Shown one piece after another: positions 8,765 to 16,166 of a stretch of DNA of 64,000 nucleotides. The stretch covers positions 124,001-188,000 of the forward strand of contig NZ_BMDR01000006.1 in assembly GCF_014635885.1 (NCBI RefSeq). The letters run 5' to 3'. How positions within the stretch are numbered: the first letter of the stretch is position 1; the number at the start of each line of letters is the position of its first letter. Made by a program: the position numbers and the translations under genes. Source of the DNA: Acinetobacter vivianii (GTDB lineage Bacteria; Pseudomonadota; Gammaproteobacteria; Pseudomonadales; Moraxellaceae). The notes under the pieces are model-generated. The model was not told the origin of the DNA. It saw only the letters and a program-made list of their open reading frames with translations, and made no database searches.

Positions 8765-8792
8765 TCTATACTGACTATTCTGTCAGAATCAA
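8765..8792 (-). promoter_or_regulatory. Putative sigma-70 promoter for the 8.7-kb small transcript
   Basis: On the minus strand, TTGATT (8792-8787), 16 nt, then TATAGA (8770-8765). It would start a transcript of about 155 nt ending at the 8603-8629 terminator. Sequence match only. Confidence 0.4.
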
Positions 8793-9027
8793 TTGTGGAG
8801 AAAAATAGCATTTTTCTTATCTCTGTGTAAGAAAAAACGTACAAGTCTGTATAACATTTAACTTAATAATAACAAAAAATTGTTCTACAACAGAATTCTC
8901 ATTTCTTCTTTTTATCTGACTTGATTCAACGCACACAAAGTGAAAAAAACATGAATATTCACGTTTTTGATTGGATTATAGAAATAGATTGATGGTGAAA
9001 AATTTGACGTGCTGAAACAGTAAAAAT

Positions 9028-9195
9028 AAAAAAGCCCTGTAGTCTCTCCCAAAACTACAAGGCTTAGCGGCTGTAAGTTTCCTCTCTTATCACTTACTTC
9101 ACTGTAAGTTCGCTGTCATCACGACGTTATTATTATATTTTTGCGATTTACCTAGCTTTCCGTGCTAGGCTCTTTGTGGGTACATAATCTCAAAA
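9028..9195 (-). ncRNA. Candidate structured small RNA with own terminator
   Basis: Minus-strand segment with several hairpins in order: CCTAGC-ACGGAAA-GCTAGG (about 9145-9165), an AT-rich linker, CTTAC-AGTGA-AGTAAG, then a terminator stem AGCCTTGTAGT/ACTACAGGGCT (9064-9054 and 9043-9033) followed by TTTTTT. No frame of useful length is present. Stem plus poly-T, plus stacked hairpins in a gap without genes, argue for a small RNA about 130-170 nt long. The 5' end is not defined. It might belong to the C4-antisense-like RNA group said to occur in many copies in Acinetobacter; I cannot confirm this from sequence alone. Confidence 0.55.
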
Positions 9196-9275
9196 AGCTT
9201 TAATTTGCTCTAGCGACAATATCTCGAATCTTTGTAAGCTTTTACTTACAAAAGCTCATATTTTGTAGAAAAAGT

Positions 9276-11087
9276 TCACAATATAACCAAATTGATCTTT
9301 TGCACTAAACCACTGCGGCGTACTGTACGCGTTGTGAGCGCCTGTTGTAGCGCATTTGGATCAGCCAAAATACTTACCACTTTTTTCGCTCGGGTGACCG
9401 CTGTATAGATCAATTCCTGACTCAGCAATTTCTCCGCACTTGCATCCAGTACAATCGCGGTATGAGTAAATTCGGAACCTTGAGATTTATGGATCGTCAA
9501 AGCAAACGCGGTCTGCATATTTCGTGGTAAACGATGTGCTGCAATCCATTTGTTCAGGCTGGGGAAAAAGACTTCAAATTGCTGTGGCTGAGTTCTATGT
9601 TTGAAGCAGATCCCGATATCCCCATTGGAAATACCGAGCTGGTAATCATTATAGGTCATCATCACTGGACGCCCGATATACCAGTCCCCTACGGCAATTT
9701 GTTTGAGTTGCTGGTTCAGCCATTGTTCAGCATGACGATTCAGCTGTTCAATCCCCAATTGTCCGTGGCGAATCGCGGTTAAAATACGATAGTCATCAAA
9801 GGCCTGAATCACCTGTAACGTATATTGCTCGGGTTCATCTGCCTTTAGATATGTTTTTAATGCCTCGACATAGCCTTGAAAACCATACATTAATTTCTGC
9901 TGTGCCGTCGTAATATCAGTCTCATTCTGTTCTGGCAGATACTCAAGCTGAATCAGGTCAGGCATATCTTTAGATAAGACCACTGCTTGTAAAGCTGTTG
10001 CTGGTACGATCTGGCTTTCCAGATTTTCCAATACAGAAGCAGCTTCTGCCTGATTGTGCTGATCCTGAATAAATCTTGCCAGTTGTCCAATCTTGGCCTC
10101 TCCAGAGAAACGACGACTGGTTTGCAGTTGCACCCGATTCTCCGCCAGTGCAGGAACTTGCTGTAAATCTGCCAAGACTGACCCAACATCAACCGAAGCC
10201 AACTGATTGGCATCTCCCAATAAAATAATGCGGCAAGCATCAGGTACCGCTTCAAATAAGGCTGTTGCCAGATTTAAATCCAGCATTGATGCTTCATCGA
10301 CCACAATCACGTCATAAGGTAAAGGTTGTTTCTGGTTAAAACGAGGAATCTGCCGATTACCCATGCCCAATAAACGATGCAAAGTTTGCGTATTCTGATG
10401 GCGTAATTCATCGGTAATCAGTCCCGATGCTACCAGTTTTGGATCATTAAATGAGTTCTGTAATGCTTCCTGCATACGTTGTGCTGCTTTGCCTGTCGGG
10501 GCTGCCATCGCAATACGAATATCAGGAATCATCTGATTCAGGGCAGCAATAATACGTGCCAACGTATAGGTTTTACCTGTACCCGGCCCGCCTGTAATAA
10601 TACTCAGCCCTTGTTGCAACACCATTTTCAATGCCGCCTGCTGATATTCGTCACTCAGTAAGTCGTGATAATCCTCAGCTTGAATGGTATGAATCGTTTG
10701 TCGCTTTAATCGACAAATCTGATGAGCGAGACGTTGCTCTAGTTGCCAATATCGGTATAATGCCAAGCCCTGCTGATCATAGACGCACGGCGCCACCTGA
10801 GTGGTTGCAAGCTCACTAGAAACAGCAAGATCTCCGAGCGCTTCAAGCTGTAGTGGATTGACTTCAATACAACTATCGCCTTGCAAGCTAGCCTCAACCA
10901 GTTGCTGTAATACTTGTGCAGCGCCAACGGACTGAGATGATTGAGAAAATGTTGCTTGTGTGAGGTAGTTACTCCACATATTCAACCAGGTCATTTGCTC
11001 AGGCTGATTATCCACTAGCTTGTCCACAGAGTTATCCTCAAACTTACCCACACGCTTGTCCACAAGGTTATAAACATATTTATCCAC
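9276..11087 (-). CDS. recD: RecBCD alpha subunit, 5'-3' helicase RecD
   Basis: 603 aa. SF1B helicase motifs: Walker A GGPGTGKTYT (near residue 168), Walker B VVDEASMLD, and the C-terminal HKSQGSEFTHTAIVLD of the UvrD_C2 domain. RecD is the fast 5'-3' motor of RecBCD, which processes double-strand breaks and degrades foreign linear DNA. It lies downstream of recB with a 39-bp gap. The longest frame starts at a GTG inside a DnaA-box-like repeat array. Its first 28 residues are seven 4-residue repeats (VDKx-like) unlike normal RecD, so the ATG at 10994 (MTWLNMWSNYL) may be the true start. Confidence 0.93.
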   Translation of the reverse strand: MDKYVYNLVDKRVGKFEDNSVDKLVDNQPEQMTWLNMWSNYLTQATFSQSSQSVGAAQVLQQLVEASLQGDSCIEVNPLQLEALGDLAVSSELATTQVAPCVYDQQGLALYRYWQLEQRLAHQICRLKRQTIHTIQAEDYHDLLSDEYQQAALKMVLQQGLSIITGGPGTGKTYTLARIIAALNQMIPDIRIAMAAPTGKAAQRMQEALQNSFNDPKLVASGLITDELRHQNTQTLHRLLGMGNRQIPRFNQKQPLPYDVIVVDEASMLDLNLATALFEAVPDACRIILLGDANQLASVDVGSVLADLQQVPALAENRVQLQTSRRFSGEAKIGQLARFIQDQHNQAEAASVLENLESQIVPATALQAVVLSKDMPDLIQLEYLPEQNETDITTAQQKLMYGFQGYVEALKTYLKADEPEQYTLQVIQAFDDYRILTAIRHGQLGIEQLNRHAEQWLNQQLKQIAVGDWYIGRPVMMTYNDYQLGISNGDIGICFKHRTQPQQFEVFFPSLNKWIAAHRLPRNMQTAFALTIHKSQGSEFTHTAIVLDASAEKLLSQELIYTAVTRAKKVVSILADPNALQQALTTRTVRRSGLVQKINLVIL

Positions 11088-11091
11088 ATGA
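11008..11091 (-). repeat. Seven 12-bp tandem repeats resembling DnaA boxes
   Basis: At exact 12-bp spacing the plus strand reads TTATCCACT (11008), TTGTCCACA (11020), TTATCCTCA (11032), TTACCCACA (11044), TTGTCCACA (11056), TTATAAACA (11068) and TTATCCACA (11080). The last is a perfect E. coli-type DnaA box, five others match 8/9 and one 7/9. Three-nucleotide spacers separate them. The array overlaps the recB-recD junction and the annotated 5' end of recD. It could titrate or bind DnaA, or be a coding tandem repeat. Confidence 0.75.
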
Positions 11092-11126
11092 TAAGTTTTT
11101 GTTTAGTTTAGCTTCATACATTTTAT

Positions 11127-14100
11127 CTACACCATTTTTCCTGCTTTATCCTCAGAGAAATATCCAAGAATTGCATCCAAACGCAAGATAAATTCGTCCT
11201 CAGGTTTCCAGTACAGACAGCCTTGATCTTCTTGCCCATTCATCCCACGTAAATATAAATAAGACGCCCCGCCCAAATGCTGCTCTATGCTGTAGTTCTG
11301 CAATTTCACGCTCAGATAACGGTGCAACGCGACCAGATATAAAGCCGCTTGTAGCCAATAACTAGAGAGCGACATACTTTCTGCAATCTGCTCATGTTGG
11401 TAATCGGCTTGGTCCGTACCTAAATAATTACTTTTATAATCGGCGATATGGTAACGCTGACCATCGAAGTAAACCAAATCGACTGAACCATTCAGATAAC
11501 GGGCAGACTTGGCCTCAAGCAGTTCAGGCATCTGGATCTCATATTCTTCAAACAGTTGCTGCACACGCTGCATTGCCAGCACCCGATCCGATAACGCCAG
11601 ATAGAATGGACATTCCGATAGATATTGCCCCGCCAGTAGTTGCTTTAATTGAAAGCCCTGATTCAGTGGCGTTACCAGCACATCCTGCAACCATGCCGCA
11701 ATCCATTCATACAGTTGCTGTTCTGGTTGCTCCTGCTCTGGAAAGTGCTGCTGATATTGTTCGAGTAAATCGCCCCATAAACTTTGATAGGTATTTTTAA
11801 AACGACGGCGAATTTCCTCAATCCAGGTTTCTGGACGTTGAAAATCAATCTGCTCAAAAATCTCATGCAGAAAGTTGCCCGCCAGCGTGCCTTTAGGAAA
11901 GTATTGCTTAATCCATGCGATCGGTTGAGAGGTTGCTAAACTCTGATTACTGGCAAGATTAAGTTCATCTTCGGCCTGTTCAAAATCGGGGTCGATATTC
12001 GCCAATCGGTCAACGCGATTGGCCTTGTGCTTGAGATGCTGCGCCAGATAACTGAAACTGGTCTTACCGCGTGCATAAAAGCGTTGCTCAGGCAAAGGCT
12101 GGGCAGCAAGCTGAAGCTTTTGTTTGTCCTGCTGCTGATAGGCGGCATACGGTCGTTCAAGTACCAAAGCCTCATCTGCACAGCAACGATGCTGAAATAG
12201 CTCACCCTGATTTTTCCAGAATGCCAGACCAGAAAACTTATTTTTATCCCCTTTTTCAGGTTCAAATACCGCATAAACCCGATGGCTGGCACGCGTCAGT
12301 GCCACATACCATAAACGGTTTTGCTCAGCTAAGGCGCGTTGCTGATGTTGATCTAACTCAGCCTGCTGTAGAAAGTTTTTATCTGCGACAGCAACCACCC
12401 GTTGCGTACGGATCTGCCCTGTTTCTGGATGCTGAATCTCGGCAGTCGAAAAATTTAAACTCTTCTGCATTTCAGCAAAGGCTTTGTTAGCACCAAGCAA
12501 AAATACGATTTTATATTCCAGCCCTTTGGACTGATGGATCGTCATCAACTGTACACCGGCTTCACTGGACAGCTTATGTTCTAGCTCCCATTCACGATCA
12601 CTAGGCGAATGCAGTTGTTTGAGATACCAGTGATACAGATTTTGTATGCCTTGCACATGTTCGCTGTGCTGACTCAGAATGGCGGTGAGATGACGTAAAT
12701 TGACCACCGCACGCTCATTATCCTTACTCTGCGTTGCCACCAGTTGCTGCCAGATGCCAAACTGGTTTAAACAACGTTGCCACGCCGCCAGAAAACCTTG
12801 ATTGAGCCACATTTCCCGTATTTCATCCAGTTGCTGGATATAAGCACTTAAGCCTTCTGGACTTTGCTCAAGTGCCAACAAACGGGTTAAGTCAAAGCCA
12901 AATAAACGACTCAGCAAGGCACGCTTTAATTTGGCCTCATCATAAGGATTGAGAATGGCGGTTAACAATGCCCCAATATCCTGGGCAATCGCTGAATCAA
13001 AAACACTGCGTTTAGAAGGGCGGTTGACCCGAATCCCCAAACGCTCCAATACGTATTGCACTTCATCAAGTTGGCGATGGCTACGGGAGAGTACCGCAAT
13101 ATCATCTTCGCAAATGGCTTTAGGGGTTTCACCCTCCAAATACAGTTGTGTTGCATGCGCCTGATTTAACAGCGTCTGTATTTTCCAAGCCACTTGGGTC
13201 GCTTGTTCATTACCATCCTGTAGTTGCAACCAGCGTAATGGTGCGGGATTAATCTGGTTATTTTCAATCAAGGCAGGATGTGGACGTGATCCCGCTTGAA
13301 TCGGGTCATACAATACCTGCTCACCAAAATCAGTCTGTCGCTGAAACAAGACATCCACTACCTCGACCAGCTCTTTCACTGAACGATGGTTATGAATCAG
13401 CTTATAGACACGCCCCTGCTTGGCCATAATATCATGATGGGCATTCAGGAACGTCAGCATATCACCGCCACGGAAACCATAAATGGCCTGCTTACGATCC
13501 CCGACCATGATCATGCAGCCCTTTTTATAGCGCTGTGGATGTCGCCAGATACTGGCTAACATATCATCCTGATCTTGGTTCGTATCCTGAAATTCATCTA
13601 CCAGAATTAGCGGATAACGTGCCTGTACAAATACGGCAAAACGTTGTCCCTGCTCGCCCTTTAATGCTTCAGACAAGGTTTTAATTTGCTGGGAAAATGT
13701 GGTTTCGCCCTTTTGCTGCAATACTTGTGGCAGCCTTTTTTTGACCTCAATACACAGATAGGCCTTTAGATAAACCTGTAATTGTTCAAATTGTTGCTGT
13801 GTTTGTTGTAATGCCTGGCCAAGCGTCTGTAACTGCAATATTGCGGGATGCTGATAAAATCCATCACTAATGTCTGCTGGACATTTTTTAAAAATTTTCT
13901 GATTATCGAGCTTGTCTAAAAACTTGAATAAAGCATCGCGATCTGCCTCAAAATAAGCATCAAAAACCTGTATCGATGCAGGTTGCTTTAAAGCATTTAA
14001 TAGCGCAGGACAATGCACTGTAAACAGCTTATTAAAAGCATGGTTGCGGAAAGACGTACCATTAATATGGGAATAATGCGCACCATCCAGATGAAAATAT

Positions 14101-14849
14101 TCAGCCAGCTCGGCCAATTCAATCTGTTCAGCTTGCTGCTGCCATTGTTGTAATTGCGCCAGTTCAATCTCAGGCATGGCTGGCAATTTAAATTGAGCCG
14201 AACTAAAGTTGAGAGAACTCTCGACCATCGAGACAAAATGGTCGACACTCTTGAGACCGCCTACGCTATAAAGTGCATCAATCACTTGTTGTGGTTGAGC
14301 CTGAATCCACTCACGCAATACATCATGAATCAATTGACGAGTATAGCTTTTTGCATCATCGGTAATCTGTGCCGCTTCGATCTTGCCACTTTCAAAAGCA
14401 AACTCTCTGAGCAACTTCTGGCTAAAGCTGTCCAGAGTTCCGACAAATAACTCATCTAACTGATCAATCACCAGTTTCAAACGTTCACAGGCATAGGCAA
14501 TACGAGGTGCAAAAGTCTGTAGAACTTGCTGTTTGAGCGGATCTGACTCTTGTACAGCCAAGGCCTGAATATCCTGTTCCAGCACGGTACGTAACGGTTC
14601 CAGATATTGCTGCATCTCCACCAGACGTAAACGGATACGGCTTTTTAACTCGGCAGCGGCGGCACGGGTAAAGGTGGTTGCAATGACCTGATTGGGCAGA
14701 TATTTCTCCAAGAAAATACGCACCATCAAGCTGGACAGCGTATAAGTCTTGCCTGTCCCCGCCGAGGCTTCAATCAGATGTAGACCTTCGAATTGAATAT
14801 CCCGAATCGGTTGAAAAGACGTATTTTCTATAGATGACATAAGCCCCAT
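11127..14849 (-). CDS. recB: RecBCD beta subunit, helicase-nuclease RecB
   Basis: 1240 aa, normal length for RecB. SF1A helicase motifs are clear: Walker A EASAGTGKTYTLS at the N-terminus (about 28-40), LVDEFQDTNQDQ (Walker B, near 415), GDRKQAIYGFRGGD, and TIHQSKGLEYKIVFL. The C-terminal PD-(D/E)XK nuclease shows GSVDLVYFDGQRYHIADYKSN near 1125-1145. RecB is the 3'-5' motor and the only nuclease of the complex and helps load RecA at Chi. The annotated ATG has another ATG three codons in (MSSIEN), which could equally be used. recB is separated from recC by an opposite-strand OmpA-like gene. Confidence 0.95.
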   Translation of the reverse strand: MGLMSSIENTSFQPIRDIQFEGLHLIEASAGTGKTYTLSSLMVRIFLEKYLPNQVIATTFTRAAAAELKSRIRLRLVEMQQYLEPLRTVLEQDIQALAVQESDPLKQQVLQTFAPRIAYACERLKLVIDQLDELFVGTLDSFSQKLLREFAFESGKIEAAQITDDAKSYTRQLIHDVLREWIQAQPQQVIDALYSVGGLKSVDHFVSMVESSLNFSSAQFKLPAMPEIELAQLQQWQQQAEQIELAELAEYFHLDGAHYSHINGTSFRNHAFNKLFTVHCPALLNALKQPASIQVFDAYFEADRDALFKFLDKLDNQKIFKKCPADISDGFYQHPAILQLQTLGQALQQTQQQFEQLQVYLKAYLCIEVKKRLPQVLQQKGETTFSQQIKTLSEALKGEQGQRFAVFVQARYPLILVDEFQDTNQDQDDMLASIWRHPQRYKKGCMIMVGDRKQAIYGFRGGDMLTFLNAHHDIMAKQGRVYKLIHNHRSVKELVEVVDVLFQRQTDFGEQVLYDPIQAGSRPHPALIENNQINPAPLRWLQLQDGNEQATQVAWKIQTLLNQAHATQLYLEGETPKAICEDDIAVLSRSHRQLDEVQYVLERLGIRVNRPSKRSVFDSAIAQDIGALLTAILNPYDEAKLKRALLSRLFGFDLTRLLALEQSPEGLSAYIQQLDEIREMWLNQGFLAAWQRCLNQFGIWQQLVATQSKDNERAVVNLRHLTAILSQHSEHVQGIQNLYHWYLKQLHSPSDREWELEHKLSSEAGVQLMTIHQSKGLEYKIVFLLGANKAFAEMQKSLNFSTAEIQHPETGQIRTQRVVAVADKNFLQQAELDQHQQRALAEQNRLWYVALTRASHRVYAVFEPEKGDKNKFSGLAFWKNQGELFQHRCCADEALVLERPYAAYQQQDKQKLQLAAQPLPEQRFYARGKTSFSYLAQHLKHKANRVDRLANIDPDFEQAEDELNLASNQSLATSQPIAWIKQYFPKGTLAGNFLHEIFEQIDFQRPETWIEEIRRRFKNTYQSLWGDLLEQYQQHFPEQEQPEQQLYEWIAAWLQDVLVTPLNQGFQLKQLLAGQYLSECPFYLALSDRVLAMQRVQQLFEEYEIQMPELLEAKSARYLNGSVDLVYFDGQRYHIADYKSNYLGTDQADYQHEQIAESMSLSSYWLQAALYLVALHRYLSVKLQNYSIEQHLGGASYLYLRGMNGQEDQGCLYWKPEDEFILRLDAILGYFSEDKAGKMV

Positions 14850-14953
14850 ACTCTGAAACTAAAACGATGCGCGAAGGCATAGCAATCATTTTTAATCATA
14901 ACTGATTGTATTCGAACTTTCACAGCCGTTGTGCTGAGTCCACATCTCTCCGA

Positions 14954-14972
14954 ATAGATGTTATACATCTAT
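14954..14972. promoter_or_regulatory. Palindrome in the recB/OmpA-lipoprotein divergent gap
   Basis: ATAGATG-TTATA-CATCTAT, 7-bp perfect arms with a 5-nt spacer, lies about 85 bp before the OmpA-like ATG and about 105 bp before recB. It is a candidate operator for either divergent promoter; no regulator is identified. Confidence 0.35.
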
Positions 14973-15055
14973 ATTTCATCGTATTTCAGGATCTATCGCG
15001 ATGAATATAGGCAATACGGGATATGCAATAAATAAATTCGAAGGAAAATAAATCT

Positions 15056-16087
15056 ATGAAAAATATTATCTTTCTATCTGTCATTATTGGGGCAACTTTA
15101 GTTAGTGGATGTAGCAAGTCAAATAATAGCTCGACAGCCCCGAATCATAGCGCCACGGCAGATACAACAAAAGATGACATTTCGGGTCATGATGACACAA
15201 ATCACTCATCCAATACTTTTGCCATTCAAAACATCCCCATCTCAAACCATCAGTTTGGAGAATTTCCCTTTTTTAATCTTCCAGCAGGGTTGATCACCAC
15301 TAACCCACCGATTCAACGTAAATATGACATCGTCTACTTTCCTATTAACGGAGTGATGACGCCCATCGAAGGCCGTGTATGGAAATCTCATATTTCTCTA
15401 GAGAAACCAGAAAATGGGGACTGGTCTCTGCCTTACTTCTTAAAAAGTTACGATGATGCAGTCACTGCGGTCGGTGGGAAAAAGATATTTGACGGAAAAA
15501 TCCCAGATCAGGAATATAAACGCTATCACGATCAGGCACCCTATTTAGGTGAAGATGGCTCGATTGGCTACGCGGATCAGGACATTAGAGTCTATATTAT
15601 TCGCAGGCCAGATGGCGATGACATCTATCTTCAACTGACTGGCGATACTGCTTCTGGTCGCGTCAATATTTTACAAGAAAAGCCATTTAAACAGACCATC
15701 ACATTACTCCAGTCAGAGGAGATCCAGCAACAACTGGAAGACACAGGTAAAGCCATTCTATATATCAATTTCGACAGCAATAAAGCGACCTTAAAACCTG
15801 AAGGTATGGTCAGTATTCAAGAGATCAAGGAAGTACTCGATAAAGATCCTCAACTTAAGCTTGAAATACAGGGCTATACAGATGATATAGGCAGCGCTGA
15901 GCATAACCAGATGTTGAGTCAGGCACGTGCAGAAGCCGTCAAGAATGAGCTTGTTAGAGCCAACATTTCCTCTAATCGGCTTCAGGCAACAGGCTTTGGG
16001 CAGACTAAGCCGATTGCAGATAATCAGACCGAGCAAGGAAAAGCGAAGAATAGACGAGTCGAGCTGGTCAAACTCAATGCTGACTAA
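15056..16087 (+). CDS. OmpA-family peptidoglycan-binding lipoprotein
   Basis: 343 aa. Type II signal peptide with lipobox LVSGC (Cys about 19), then a Ser/Thr/His/Asp-rich linker to about residue 60 and a middle domain of unknown family. The C-terminal OmpA-like domain (about 225-343) is marked by INFDSNKATLKPEG, EIQGYTDDIGSAEHNQMLSQ and the NRRVEL ending. Such domains bind peptidoglycan, so the protein probably tethers the outer membrane to the cell wall. The start is preceded by GAAGGA. It interrupts the recC-recB order on the opposite strand and ends 79 bp before the recC stop (convergent), which suggests a later insertion. Confidence 0.85.
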   Translation: MKNIIFLSVIIGATLVSGCSKSNNSSTAPNHSATADTTKDDISGHDDTNHSSNTFAIQNIPISNHQFGEFPFFNLPAGLITTNPPIQRKYDIVYFPINGVMTPIEGRVWKSHISLEKPENGDWSLPYFLKSYDDAVTAVGGKKIFDGKIPDQEYKRYHDQAPYLGEDGSIGYADQDIRVYIIRRPDGDDIYLQLTGDTASGRVNILQEKPFKQTITLLQSEEIQQQLEDTGKAILYINFDSNKATLKPEGMVSIQEIKEVLDKDPQLKLEIQGYTDDIGSAEHNQMLSQARAEAVKNELVRANISSNRLQATGFGQTKPIADNQTEQGKAKNRRVELVKLNAD

Positions 16088-16166
16088 CAGTCCCCATACT
16101 CCAACGCTTGTTGATATAGGACAATCAAGATATTCCTGCACTCAACAAGCGGGTGTTGCCGATGTG

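Noticed and set aside
8574-8774. A 66-codon plus-strand frame in the vgrG-recD gap
   Set aside because: It crosses a strong terminator stem and is made of Phe/Leu runs from AT-rich non-coding DNA. The minus-strand transcript explains the region better.
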